Shown here: positions 21,179 through 33,186 of the stretch, piece by piece | How the letters are laid out: each line of letters starts with the position of its first letter | How positions within the stretch are numbered: the first letter of the stretch is position 1 | NCBI RefSeq assembly: GCF_028640845.1 | Contig: NC_080540.1 | Location: 258,092,958 to 258,156,957 of the forward strand | Source: Ahaetulla prasina | Taxonomy: Eukaryota > Chordata > Lepidosauria > Squamata > Colubridae | DNA: 64,000 nt | Direction: 5' to 3' | Notes under the pieces: model-generated | The model's database searches: none | The model's input: only the letters and a program-made list of their open reading frames with translations | What the model was told of the DNA's origin: nothing | Made by a program: the position numbers and the translations under genes

Positions 21179-23598
21179 CCTTTAATTCTATTATTTAAAG
21201 CCTACATTTCTATTTGCTCTTGCTACCAAGAAATGCAATATTGGTAAGTCAAGTCAAAGAATCATTTAAGAAGAAGAATTTCTGTGGAATAGTAGACTCC
21301 ATGGAACAGCTGAATGGGGGTAGCCCAAGAAACACTGCAAATATATCTCCATTTTTGTTCCTTAAGTACAATATTGGATCAGGGCTATTTTGTAGGCGTT
21401 TGCAAAAAATATAGTTCATAGATTAATGTGCAGGTGGCTAAAACATACTCAATTGCAATTTATTTGTATAGATTTTCTTTCAAAACATTCTTTTTTTTGG
21501 AAATGTATGGGTAAAAAGAGAAGAAATAGCTATATATTCTGCCAAAGTATTCTGTATTTAAAATCTCCTTTGTTGTTTCTATGCTTTCTTCCATATTGCT
21601 GGAAATTATGATTCTTATAGTAAATAGAACCCCCACTCCATCAATTTATTAAGCTAATATGTGGAATAGTTGTTTCTTAAAAAAAACAACCCAAATAATA
21701 ATTGGAAGATGAATTGGAAAGATGAACTGGAAAAATCTGGCAGAAGAGCTAATAAAACTTCAATGTTTCAGGAACAGAATTAATCAGCCAACCTCCATTT
21801 GGACTGCTGATACCTTCAGCTTTTGCCTGATGTTTATGTTAGCTGACCATACATATCTCAGCTATAAATCATACATCATAAATTAAGAAAGATTAAATTA
21901 CTTTTAATTAAATGCTTGAATTAGGCTTTTTTGGAGGGTTATTAGGTTATTTCAAAAGGGAGTCATTTTTTTAAAATCAAGAAACTAGGGAATAAAGAAG
22001 ACACTGAGGGACCAAAACTCTTGGTTACTCAAATGTTATCTTGCACATCTTTTGATTTCTATTTTTTAGAACTATCTAAAAAGTTTGCTTTTTTCCTAGA
22101 ATTAGATTTAATTGAGTCCTTCATATTTGGGGTGAAGTTAAATACAGTCCCAGCCTTCTGCAATCTGTCTCTTTTTATGACATTAGTGTCTATGCCTGCA
22201 TTGCACTTTTGCTAATATTAATCCTGTAATTTAAATTTATTATGAGATGGAAAAAGTTGAGCGTTTTCAAGGTAATTTTCAAAGTGACATCTTTATTTGC
22301 AGTAATACTGCCAAAAAATTTACATATGTCTCATTGATGAAGAATATGAAAACTTTTCTTTTTGCTAGACTGAAATTTAAAGCAGTATGATATGCTGCCA
22401 TTTCTTTTTTCAGCAGAGAAAGCAGATATAGAATTATGTAGCCAGAGGAAAGTGGCCAAGAAATTATTTTCATTTCTTGTCTTCTCACAACATTACAAAT
22501 CAAAATATGCCAGCTGAAGCTATCATTAAGAATGAATACCAAAGGGAAACATTTGGCTTAGAAAAGTTAGGCTGGTGAACATAGAAAGATCCTTTTTCGC
22601 TTTTTCTCCTCCTTCTGTCTAATTCAGTTTGGAAATGCCCAAGATTTATTGTCTGGGATCTATCAGGAAACTTCACAGCTATAGTGAGTCTTATCACAAG
22701 TGCTCAGATATATCCAAGAATACCTGTTTGCATTTCTAATTGTTTACTCTGTGCCAACAATGAATAATTTCTCTTACGAGCACAGAATATAATTTCTTCT
22801 TGTAGATAATGTTTGTTTTCAAAATATTTGCCTGATAGGGTTTGGATTTATTTCTGCTTAATTATAGAGTTAATTAGGAATGCACTGAAAGAGCTGCCCT
22901 CCAACCTGTTGCCTTATTATGATTCTTCTTCCTCCAAAGCTATCTAGAAAATGCTTTCGAATAAGGAATTTTATGAATATGTTGCTTTGAGATATATAGG
23001 GTTGGGCTTTCTTCCCTCCCTCCATCTTTTTTTTTCTTAACAAAAGTTAAAACATACTTTTAAATAACTTGAAGTCAGCAACTTCAATGATGCATCCTCA
23101 TTCTGGTTGTGAGGTCACAAGTTCTGAGTCAGAGTCACAAGTTTTTAGTCATTTGTTGAGGCCTTCCAAAAATACTATGGTGTTTGATGTTGCTGTTTGA
23201 TGGAGCCAATGGTATTATCACAGAGTGTAAGTTCCAAATAAAGCTGTCTTTTGCAATTGACTGATGGTGGTTTTGTCACCTCTTTAGCAGCTTCTTTTTT
23301 ATCACTTTGTCTGTGTTGTGATCCCACCAGTTCTTGCTTGCAGGCAAATGGTATTTCTTGCAGATAATCCAATGCACCATTATTGCTACTTTGTCATGCC
23401 CTTGTTTATAGTCAATTTGTGCTATCTTCTTGCAGCAGCTAATTAGGTTCTTCAACTTCTTTGCAGAAATGGCATTTGCTGCCCTTTGTTGTCTTCTCAG
23501 TTCTGGATTTATATGCATTTGTTCGTTCTTAAGGCTTGGTCTTATGCAGTCAAAATTAGCCCCTCGGTCTCTTTGTTTAATCTTTCTGCTCTTAGCCA
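21179..23598. other. AT-rich DNA, no gene recognised
   Basis: 2.4 kb with only short frames on both strands; none carries a motif I know. No inverted terminal repeats or LINE tails were noticed. Confidence 0.35.
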
Positions 23599-24865
23599 TT
23601 AACAATAACAATAACAACAACAGAGTTGGAAGGGACCTTGGAGGCCTTCTAGTCCAACCCCCTGCCCAGGCAGGAAACCCTACACCATCTCAGACAGATG
23701 GTTATCCAACATTTTCTTAAAAATTTCCAGTGTTGGAGCATTCACAACTTCTGCAGGCAAGTCGTTCCACTTATGAATTGTTCTAACTGTCAGGAAATTT
23801 CTCCTTAGTTCTAAGTTGCTTCTTTCCTTGATCAGTTTCCACCCATTGCTTCTTGTTCTACCCTCAGGTGCTTTGGAGAACAGCCTGACTCCCACTTCTC
23901 TGTGGCAGCCCCTGAGATATTGGAACACTGCTATCATGTCTCCCCTAGTCCTTCTTTTCATTAAACTAGACATACCCAGTTCCTGCAATCATTCTTTATA
24001 TGTTTTAGCCTCCAGTCTCCTAATCATCTTTGTTGCTCTTCTCTGCACTCTTTCTAGAGTCTCAACATCTTTTTTACACCGTGGTGACCAAAACTGAATG
24101 CAGTATTCCAAGTGTGGCCTTACCAAGGCATTATAAAGTGGCACTAACACTTCACGTGATCTTGATTCTATCCCTCTGTTTATGCAGCCCAGAACTGTGT
24201 TGGCTTTTTTAGCAGCTGCTGCACACTGCTGGTTCATATCTAAATGGTTGTCCACTAGGACTCCAAGATCCCTCTCACATGTACTACTATTGAGCAAGGT
24301 ACCACATATACGGTACCTGTGCATTTTGTTTTTTTGGCCTAAATGTAGAACCTAACTTTTTTCGCTGTTGGATTTCATTTTGTTAGATAGCACCCAATGT
24401 TCAAGTCTGTCAAGATCTTTCTGTAATTTGAACCTATCTTCTGGAGTGTTGGCTATTCCTGCCAGCTTGGTGTCATCTGCAAATTTGATGAGTTCCCCAT
24501 TTATCCCCTCATCCACGTCATTGATGAAGATGTTGAAGAGTACTGGGCCTAAAACCAAGCCTTGGGTACTCCACTGCATACTTCCCTCCATGTGGATGTA
24601 GTTCCGTTGAGGACTACACGTTGAGTGCGGTTGGTCAGCCAGTTACGAATCCATCTGGTGGTGGTACTGTCTAACCCACATTTTTCTACTTTATCTAGTA
24701 GTAGGTTATGATCTACTTTATCAAATCCTTTACTGAAGTCCAAGTAAATTATATCGACAGTATTCCTCTGGTCTACTAATTTTGTCACTTTGTCAAAGAA
24801 TGCAATAAGATTAGTCTGGCATGATTTGTTTTTGACAAACCCATGTTGGCTTTTGGTCATTACTT
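23599..24865 (-). mobile_element. CR1 LINE 3' fragment (copy C)
   Basis: The longest CR1 here. On the minus strand it ends in CAGAGTTGGAAGGGACC and an ACA-rich tail at 23600-23620. The 5' truncation is near 24865, within the RT. Confidence 0.9.
23680..24865 (-). pseudogene. CR1 ORF2, RT through C-terminus, disabled
   Basis: Reads, on the minus strand, SQHGFVKNKSCQTNLI, LDFSKGFDKVDH (RT motif A), CSGVP (motif B), FADDTKLAG (motif C), [58 protein letters not shown] and WNDLPAEVVNAPTLE. Three lesions: a missing C in a C-run near 24564 that shifts the frame just after the motif B glycine-valine-proline; a TAG at 24352-24354 replacing a lysine codon; and a TGA at 23989-23991 that looks like CGA-to-TGA decay. 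No endonuclease part. Dead copy. Confidence 0.88.
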
Positions 24866-25302
24866 TGTTTGCTTTGTTAGGGCTTCTTGTCATCTGCTTT
24901 GATTGCTATTTGTTTTTATGTACTAGTCATGTAATACTTTGCCTTGCCATGTTTCTTTTCTATTGTTCATTTGATCTTTCTTATAGGTCAGTTTGGTCTC
25001 TTCAGTATTCAATAAGCCTTCATGTCATACAGCTTCAGTGTATCTTCTTCACTGTTCTTCAAATATTCTTTCAATATTCTTTTTTTTATATTCAACTATT
25101 CATCTTCAACGCCTATCTACTTTACATGATAAGTGGTGTCTTGTAAAATGGCTGCTTGGATGAAATGGATATATTGTCATTATTTTTTTCTGGTCTTCTG
25201 AACTTCAGGTCCTCCAAAGGAAATGAAGCCACTTCTCTTCCACATTTACATAGAGACAACCAAGACCAACTTCTGAAGTAGCTATTCAAGCTTGTAAAGA
25301 TT
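24866..25302. other. L1 5' flank, no gene recognised
   Basis: T-rich spacer between CR1 copy C and the L1 insertion. Confidence 0.35.
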
Positions 25303-25319
25303 GAAACTCTAATAATGAG
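25303..25319 (+). repeat. L1 target-site duplication, left copy
   Basis: GAAACTCTAATAATGAG, identical to 30966-30982. The preceding ATT/GAAA resembles the L1 endonuclease target TT/AAAA. Confidence 0.95.
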
Positions 25320-25936
25320 GAGACTTTTGGTGGCTCCGTCTCCCCGGAGGACGTCTGGAATGGCGTCCCGAACTGAGATTCTGTAAAAGCTGGTGAAAGA
25401 GCGGAGAACAGCTGTTAGCCAGCTTCAAAGCTTTTCTCTGGTGAAAGAGAATAGCGAAGAGTTGCTGGATAGCAGAAGATTGCCCCAGGGGCTCTGCTTT
25501 CTTATGCAGAGTCTCGGAGGGGTGCCTGCTTAATCCAGCCCTACTCCAGATTCGGCTTGATCCTCCTAATTAGGCAGGACAAGAGGAAGATGTCCACCTC
25601 TGCTCCATTGATTCCGTTTTGAATAACTAAAAGCAGACGGGACAAATACAAGTGATCGATTATTGGGGAAGCAAGAAGAGAGCTGACTTCTACTTCTTTT
25701 TAAAGAAAGGGGAAAACTTTTTTTCACTTTAACTTAGTGAAGGAAGAAATGGCGTCTGAGAGGAAGTGGATTGGAGACTGATTGTGAGAGAAAGGAAGTT
25801 CGTCCCTGTGGATTTTGGCTGAATAGAAGCTCTCCATAGGAAGCAAGGTGAAAGTTTTTATTTTACAACTTTAATTTGAGACTTTCTGAGACTTTGAGAT
25901 TTTACAATTCTAATTAGAGACTTTACTTAAATTAAA
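25320..25936 (+). promoter_or_regulatory. L1 5' UTR, presumed internal promoter
   Basis: 617 bp between the TSD and the ORF1 ATG, more GC-rich at its start (CCGTCTCCCCGGAGGACGTC) than the surrounding DNA. L1 5' UTRs act as internal promoters; no specific factor site is claimed. Stretches such as GAGTCTCGG and AGCAGACGG recur in copy 2 (60665-61251). Confidence 0.55.
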
Positions 25937-27010
25937 ATGGCTTTTAAGCCACCAAAAGCTCCCATGACGAGAAGGGGGTCTGAAACTAACTTGGAAGATA
26001 TGTTAAAGGAACAGAACAGAGTTTCTGAAGAGCGATTTAAAGAAATTATGAATAATATTCATGGTGTGAAGGATCAACTTAGGGAAGAAATTAAAGAGAC
26101 TAATAAAAAAATTAGAGAAGATTTATTGATGGTTTTTCAAGGTTTGGCAAAAAATTTGGAAGTAATGGAGGATAAAGTGGAAGTAATTAGTCAAGCAAAT
26201 CAGTATTTGGATAATAAAGTTGGAGAGCTCCAAAATAAAGTGGATAAAAATGAGGACCATGTGGTGGTATTGCAATATAGAGCGTTGGAGAAGGCTTTGA
26301 GAATTAGGGGTCTTCAAGACCAGAAGGAAGAAGATCTTAAAAAAGTTATATCAGAAGCCTTAGCTGAAATGTTAGGAATGGACTCTCGAGAAGTTGATTT
26401 TCAAATTAATAAGGTATATAGGGTTAATTCTTGGGTAGCGAGGCAGAAAAAGCTCCCAAGAGACATTGTAATTTATTTTTTGACTTCTACAATAAGAAAT
26501 CAGATTTTGCAAGCTACATACCAAAAGAAATTGCAAATAGCAGAACAGGAGGTGTTGGTTTTGAAAGAGATCCCTGCTAAAATGTTAAAGGATAGAAGGG
26601 ATTTTAGGTTTTTTACACAAGAGCTTAAGAAGCATCAGATTCAATATAGATGGGAGGTTCCAATTGGCTTAACAGTATTTTTTCAAGGCAGGAGATATCG
26701 AATTGATACTGAGTTGAAAGCAAAAGATTTTCTTTTTAATGTATTGAAAGTGGATGTAGAAACAGTGGATAAAAGTCTTCAAGAGAAACAGAGTGGGGAA
26801 GTTGAAACTGCACCTGTGATGTCAGTACCTCAAGAACAACCTCAAGAACAAAGAGTGACAAGGGGAGCTATTAGGCGTAAGGAGATAGAGGAACGACTTC
26901 AAAGACAGGAACGGGATTCTACTACTGAAGCTGTGGGAGGAGCCAAGCCGAAGAGTGAGAGTCTTCAGCTAATTGCTCAGAAGCTTCAAGAGGCCAGTGA
27001 TGGCAAATAA
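25937..27010 (+). CDS. L1 ORF1p, RNA-binding chaperone
   Basis: 357-aa intact frame. ORF1p trimerises, coats L1 RNA and is needed for retrotransposition. A basic N-terminus is followed by a heptad-rich coiled coil at about residues 20-110 (many E/K/N with regular L/I/V), an RRM-like domain about 115-210 containing ALRIRGL, and a C-terminal domain about 215-275 (KDRRDFRFFTQELK, YRIDTELKAKDFL). The tail of about 80 residues is rich in Q/E and looks disordered. The ATG follows an A-rich context at the end of the 5' UTR, and the start is matched by MATKPPK in copy 2. ORF1 overlaps the ORF2 ATG by 11 bp. Likely functional as a protein, although its ORF2 partner is damaged. Confidence 0.93.
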   Translation: MAFKPPKAPMTRRGSETNLEDMLKEQNRVSEERFKEIMNNIHGVKDQLREEIKETNKKIREDLLMVFQGLAKNLEVMEDKVEVISQANQYLDNKVGELQNKVDKNEDHVVVLQYRALEKALRIRGLQDQKEEDLKKVISEALAEMLGMDSREVDFQINKVYRVNSWVARQKKLPRDIVIYFLTSTIRNQILQATYQKKLQIAEQEVLVLKEIPAKMLKDRRDFRFFTQELKKHQIQYRWEVPIGLTVFFQGRRYRIDTELKAKDFLFNVLKVDVETVDKSLQEKQSGEVETAPVMSVPQEQPQEQRVTRGAIRRKEIEERLQRQERDSTTEAVGGAKPKSESLQLIAQKLQEASDGK

Positions 27011-30000
27011 ATTTTTGACATGGAATGTTAATGGTTTAAATTCAGCACAGAAAAGAAGAAAAATATTCCATTATTTGAAACAATTTAAAAATGATGTGAT
27101 ATGTTTGCAAGAGACACATATAAAATTATCAGATCAGAAATATTTGATTAATTCGAAATTAGGTAAACATTTTGTTTCTTCTGCTCCGAATAAGAAAAAT
27201 GGTATAGTTATATATTTGAAGAAAAATATATCAGCTAAATTAATTGAAACGGACATTCAAGGAAGATATATTGCTATTGAATTGATTTTAGAAGGAAGAA
27301 AGATACTTGTGATTGGCATATATGCACCTAATCAACAACAAGAAAAATTTTATAAACTGTTACATGAAAAATTGACTCTTTGGGACTATAAAACATTTAT
27401 TATATTAGGGGATTGGAATGGTGTAATGGACATTAGAAAAGATAAAAGAACTCTTTCTAAGAAAATTCCTATGCATGCAAAACTGCCTAAATCTTTTTTT
27501 GATTTGATGGAAGATTTTGAGTTGAAAGATATATGGAGAAGGCAGAATTTTGATGATAGAGATTATACTTATTTTTCGGATAGGCATCAATCTTTTTCAC
27601 GTATTGATTTTATATTAATTACCAATGATTTGCTTTCTAGGGTTAGGAAAACAAAGATATTTCCAAGGTGTTTAACTGATCATAGTCCGGTATGGATGGA
27701 GTTGCAATATGAAGGTGGAAGAAGATCATGGAGAATAAATGAAAATTTGTTTAGATATGAGGATAATGTAAATCAATGTAAAAAACAAATGAAAGAATTT
27801 TTTGATTATAATTTGGGTAAGGGAACTTCGATAGAAATGGTGTGGGACGCTAGCAAGGCCTTTATGAGAGGAAATTTGATATATATTAATAGTAGACAGA
27901 GGAGAAAATTACAAAAACAGCGTAGGGATTTAGAAGAGGAAATTCAGAGGAAACAACAATTATTGGTATATAATCCACATGATTTAAAAACTACTGAGGC
28001 GATAAAGATATTACAGAGTCAATTTAATATGTTAATGGCAGATCAGGTGGCAACCAATATACAATATGCTAAACATAATACTTTTTGTAATGCCAATAAA
28101 TCAGGGAGGTGGTTGGCTTACATGTTAAGGAAAAGACAGAAAGCATGTACTATTGAAAGAATTGAATACAACGGTAAAGTGCAATTTCAACAGGATAAAA
28201 TTAAAAAAGCTTTCTTGGAATATTATACAAATTTATATGCCAGAGAATATTGAATATGGATATTGATAAATATTTGAAAGAATATAAGGTTAAAGGTTTA
28301 ACTAATGAACAAAGGGAAGAGTTGAATCGGCCTATAACTTCTGAGGAAATTATTTTGGTAATAAAGCAATTAAAAATAGGGAAATCCCCGGGCACAGATG
28401 GACTTACAGCAATATATTATAAAAAGTTACAGGATGAGATAGTTGGTCCACTTATGGAGTTATTTAATCAGATACTGATGGGAGGAGGAGTGCCACCATC
28501 ATGGAGGACTACTTTTATTTCATTGATACCAAAAGAGGATCAGGATTGTACTAAGCCTGGGAATTATAGACCGATTTCACTCTTGAATAATGATTATAAG
28601 ATTTTTGCGAAAATAATGGCAAATAGGTTAATGGAAATTGTACATCAAAGGATTCATACTGACCAGTCTGGTTTTATAAAAGACAAATGAGGAATAACGT
28701 TAGGCAGATAGTGAATTTACTGGAATATTTGGAAAAGAAAAATCAGATTCCGGCAGCGTTTATATTCTTGGATGCAGAGAAAGCTTTTGATCGTTTGCAT
28801 TGGGAATTTTTATTTAAATTAACAGACCAAATGCAATTTGGAAATGGTTTTATATGAATACTTAGGGCAATTTATGGAGAGCAAACAGCTCAGATAATAA
28901 CTAATGGTAGTTTGACAGATAGTTTTAAAATTGTGAAAGGAACAAGGCAGGGGTGTCCTTTATCACCTTTATTGTTTATTTTGTCTTTGGAACCTTTATT
29001 GGATAAGATAAGAGAGTTAAGGGAGATAGAGGGTATTAGAATTAGAAGACATGAATACAAAGTTAGAGCATTTGCAGATGATTTGGTTGTTATGTTGACT
29101 CAGCCTATAAATTCGAGTGTATATTTGTTGGAAGTAATTAATCAATATGGAAGGGTCTCAGGGTTTAAAGTGAATCAAAATAAAACAAAAGTGTTAACCA
29201 AAAATATGATTAAGAACCAGAAAGAAAAACTAGAGGAAATAACAGGATTTGAAATTGTAAAAAAAGTTAAATATTTAGGAGTCTTTCTTACTTCATCAAA
29301 TGTAAAATTGTATAAGAATAATTATGATGTGTTATGGAAAAAAATTCAGAAGGAAATGAATACTTGGAAAAAATTACAATTATCTTTGTTGGGGAGAATA
29401 GCAGCTATAAAAATGAATGTTTTGCCTAAATTCTTGTTCTTGTTTCAGATGATACCAATAATTAAGAAAGACAAAAATTTGGAAGAATGGCAGATTGGAA
29501 TTAATAAATTTATATGGGAAGGGAAAAAAGCAAGAGTCAAAATGAAAATAATGCAAGATACACGGGAAAGAGGAGAATTAAAAATGCCTAATTTAAAACT
29601 GTATTATGAAGCAGTTGTTCTTTCGATAATAAGTGATTGGTTTAATTTGACGGAGGAAAGGATTTTGAATATAGAAGGTTATGATTTATTATATGGTTGG
29701 CATGCATATTTATTGTATAATAAGAAAGTAGATAAAGCTTTTAAGAATCATGTGTTGAGAATTTCTCTTCTGCGTGTCTGGAAAAAATATTATTATAAGT
29801 TAAATTATAAAATTCCCATATGGGCAAGTCCTCGGCACGCAGTAGAGAATATAAATATAGAACAGGAACAAGAAATGATTACTTATAAAGATCTTTTATA
29901 CAATGAGAGGGGAAATCTACAATTAAAATCTTTGGATACATTAAAAGAAGAAGGGAGGAATTATACTTGGTTTCAATATGGACAGTTAAAGGCTAGATGG

Positions 30001-30743
30001 AAAGAAGATCAGAAAATTGGTATTATTCAAAATGAAGAAAATTTGGTTAAACAAATTAGAAATCAGACCCAGGGGCATATAAAGAGATTGTATACTGTGT
30101 TGATAGAAATAGATTCTGAAAGAGATTTAATAAAGGATTGTATGATAAAATGGGCACAGAATATTCAAGAACCAATAATGTTGGAAACATGGGAAAAAAT
30201 TGGGTTAGGAATGTTAAATTTACGCAAGCACAGAATTTAAGGGAAAATTTTTATAAGATGTTTTATAGATGGCATTTAGATCCTAAGAAATTATCATGTA
30301 TGTATCCAGATATGCAAGCGAAATGTTGGAGATGTAATTGTGATGATGCTACATATTTTCATGTATGGTGGACTTGTAAGAAAATTAAGTCTTTCTGGAT
30401 AAGAATCTGGTGGATTATGCAGAATGTTCTGAAGAAGAAGATAAAGTTCCTACCACAATTTTTTCTTTTGGGAATAACAACGGACTGTACAGTGATTGAG
30501 ACTAAGTTGATTTTGAACTTAATAACAGCAGCAAGACTGTTGATTGGACAATATTGGAAGAAAAAAGAATTACCCACAATAGAAGAATGGATATTGAAAG
30601 TTTCCAATTTGGCTGAGATGGCTAAAATTTCAGCCTTCTTGAAAGACAGTACTCAAGAAAAATATTTAAATGAATGGAAGAACTGGATTGATTATATTCA
30701 AAATAGATATCAGATTAAGAAATTTCGGATTGCCTTTGAATGA
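27000..30743 (+). pseudogene. L1 ORF2p, endonuclease-reverse transcriptase, four lesions
   Basis: ATG at 27000 overlaps the end of ORF1. Endonuclease: TWNVNGLNS, LQETHI, GIYAPNQ, GDWN (usually GDFN), SRIDFIL, TDHSPV. RT: GKSPGTDGL, NYRPISLLN, FLDAEKAFDRLHW (motif A), GTRQGCPLSPLLF (motif B), AFADDL (motif C). C-terminal zinc knuckle CWRC-X8-H-X4-C near 30330-30375. Lesions: a frameshift near 28250; a frameshift near 28680 (probably one A lost from an A run, before RQMRNNVRQ); TGA at 28855-28857, where L1s have tryptophan; and a frameshift near 30199, where copy 2 has one more T. Total length is about that of a complete ORF2. Only four defects in 3.7 kb implies a fairly young insertion. Confidence 0.93.
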
Positions 30744-30870
30744 AGGATGTTGTTTTTGATTTTAATGGAAGAAGTCAGGTTATGTGGGAGAGAAGGATTA
30801 TAATTGTGTTAGATTTTAAAAATTTAATGTATGACTGTTTGTTTAATGAACTATACCTTGTGTTTGCTCC

Positions 30871-30924
30871 GGGAAGTCGGGGAGGGGTTTTGGAGGGAGG
30901 GGGGAAGGTGGGGGAGGGGGAAAA
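30871..30924 (+). other. G-rich tract in L1 3' UTR
   Basis: Many runs of three to six G between short A/T spacers, just before the A tail. It can be read as several GGG tracts able to form a G-quadruplex. A similar tract sits in the same place in copy 2 (62488-62550). Confidence 0.7.
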
Positions 30925-30965
30925 TTTAATTGTTGTTCTAAAACTTTTTCAATTAAAAAAAAAAA

Positions 30966-30982
30966 GAAACTCTAATAATGAG
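30966..30982 (+). repeat. L1 target-site duplication, right copy
   Basis: GAAACTCTAATAATGAG directly after the A tail; identical to 25303-25319. Confidence 0.95.
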
Positions 30983-31700
30983 AAGTTCTTTGACTGCATT
31001 CCCTCATGTTACAAGAGACTTTGTTCAAGTGTCAGATGTTTTGCACAGCTCCAAATTTCCTTCTTCCAAATTTCTCCAAATGCAACTGGATCCTTCTGTT
31101 ATCATTTTTGCAACTTTCCTTTTTGTAAAAACTCCTTTGTAGCACTGAGCCAAAACAGAGAAGAAAAATGTCCACATCAAAGCAGAAATAAGTATAGGGA
31201 CTAGAGTGGCCTTTGCTTCTCTCTGCTCCTTCTTCTTCTTTTTTTTAAATAAGGAGCCATCCCATTTATACTTCAAAAATTCATGAACTATGCCAAAAAC
31301 ACTTTGATTCTTCTTGTAATTTCCATTCTTATTGAGAAAACTTCATAGAAACAAGAGTCTGAGTCTTTCTTTTACTTTGTTATGATATTAAAAAAAACCA
31401 CACCTCCTGACTATGTTGAAATGTGTCAATAGATACAAAAGGATAAGCAACCAGCCTCAGATGGAACATATTCTAACAAAAGCTTGAAAAAAGATTCCCT
31501 CAAAGAAGCCACATTCTATATAAATGTATGATCAAAATACTTCTTTGAAAAAAGTTTTATCCCTATTACTCAGACAGATGTAAATAGGTGAACTATTGCT
31601 ATCCAGAAGAAATAGACATGTGTAACTGCAACATCAAAGAAAAAGGAACTGGGTATGAAAACTGCAATTGAATTATATTTATAGATTTATATTTATATAC
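30983..31700. other. no gene recognised
   Basis: Continuation of the DNA into which L1 inserted. No gene-like frame. Confidence 0.35.
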
Positions 31701-32415
31701 GTTATCAAAAAAGCACAACAAAGAATATTTTTTCTGCGCCTACTCAAAAAGCTCTAACTGCCCAAGGAGCTGCTGATCCAGTGTTAGAGAGGAATTATTG
31801 AGTCTGTTATCTGCACCTCTATAACTGTCTGGTTTGGTTCTGCAATCCAACAAGACAGACACAGACTTCAGAGGATAATTAGAACTGCAGAAAAAACAAT
31901 TGCTACCAACCTGCCTTCTATTGAGGACCTGAATACTGCATGAGTCAGAAAGAGGACTGTGAAAATATTTACAGATCCCTCATATCCTGGACATAAATTG
32001 TTTCAATTTCTACCCTAAAACAATGCTAAAGAGCACTGCACACCAGAACAATTAGACACAAGAACAGTTTCTTTCCGAACGCCATCACTCTGATAAACAA
32101 ATAATTTCCTCAACACTGTCAAAAGTCTGCACTACTATTAATCTTCTCGTCGTTCCCCCCACCCATCTCCTTCCACTTATGACTGTATGACTGTAATCTT
32201 GTTGCTTGTATTCTTACAATTTATATTGATATTGTTTCCTGACTGCTTATTTGTACCCTATGACTATCATTAAGTGTTGTACCTTATGATTCTCGACAAA
32301 TGTATCCTTTCTTTTATGTACACTGAGAGCATATGCACCAAAACAAATCCCTTGTGTGTCCAATCACACTTGGCCAATAAAAAAATCTATTCTGTTCTAT
32401 TCTGTTCTGTTCTAT
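31701..32415 (+). mobile_element. Snake1/CR1-L3-like LINE 3' end
   Basis: Starts near AAAAAGCACAACAAAGAATA and follows the 18709-19372 copy: CTGCGCC, AAGGAGCTGCTGATC, TCTGGTTTGGTTCTGCA, TGCACACCAGAACAA, then the 3' UTR and a (TTCTA/TTCTG)n tail at 32386-32413. The C-terminal coding region contains stops (TGA in GCATGAGTC near 31940) and small indels. Confidence 0.85.
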
Positions 32416-33016
32416 ATTTGATATAAGCAAGCAGGGAATAAATCTAAGAAAGCTAGCAATGGTTGACCTTTAGATGAAGAATTCTTACTGGCAAAAATAA
32501 ACCCTAAAATATATTGGTATTGTGGTATTGTCTGATTGGAAACAACTATGTAGCTTAGGTTATCAATATGAATTAAGGACAGCTTGTTTTGCATGTATAT
32601 TGTATATGTACACAATGTTTTAGATTTATCTTTTGTTGTCCTTTGCCCAGTGAATAATATTCATCAGTAAAGGAGAATATTTGTATTGAAAGGTCCTTGA
32701 TGAAATGAAAATTCCTTGGTGCTCTCTGAGCTTGGTTGTTTTCTTGCAGACATTCAATTATACCGAAACTAGCTAACATCGTCAGTGTAATATACATGTA
32801 TGAATGTATCATGTAAAGTATAACTTTTATTGTAAAGGGTTGATTTATTAGCTAGCACTGACATACGCATGTGTAACTTTATTTGTAACATGTTATTTCT
32901 ATTTGTTTAATTACTTTAACAAATATTACATTGTCTGGGCATATGTCGCTTGATTCCTCATTTTATTTAATTTGCTGTATTTTCCTAGATGACAGCGTGA
33001 AACTGCTGCAAAAGAA
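32416..33016. other. no gene recognised
   Basis: AT-rich spacer. Confidence 0.3.
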
Positions 33017-33186
33017 AGATTGACTCAGCCTTCCATCCTTTATAAGGTAGGTAAAATGAGGACCCAGATTGTTGGGGGCAATAAAAGTTGACTTTGTATA
33101 TAATATACAAATATATAAAGACTATTGCTTAACACAATGTAAGCCGCCCTGAGTCTTCGGAGAATAAATTCAAATAAAAAAAAAAT
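33017..33186 (+). mobile_element. 5'-truncated SINE with L2-like tail
   Basis: Matches the body and tail of the SINE at 58146-58404 (TTGACTCAGCCTTCC, GAGGACCCAGATTGTTGGG, TGTAAGCCGCCCTGAGTC) but lacks the tRNA-like head. Ends in an A-rich tail. Confidence 0.82.

Larger units (their letters stand above)
25320..30965 (+). mobile_element. full-length L1 LINE (copy 1)
   Basis: 5.6-kb element bounded by a perfect 17-bp TSD. Order: 5' UTR 25320-25936, ORF1 25937-27010, ORF2 27000-30743 (damaged), 3' UTR with a G-rich tract 30871-30924, and a short A tail. The 5' edge GACTTTTGGTGGC corresponds to GACTTCCGGTGGC in copy 2 at 60.7 kb, supporting a true 5' end. L1 clade by the coiled-coil/RRM ORF1 and by the ORF2 motif set. 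Confidence 0.95.

Noticed and set aside
25937..27010. ORF1 as a host coiled-coil gene
   Set aside because: Flanked by L1 5' UTR and ORF2 inside one TSD pair; its N-terminus recurs in copy 2.
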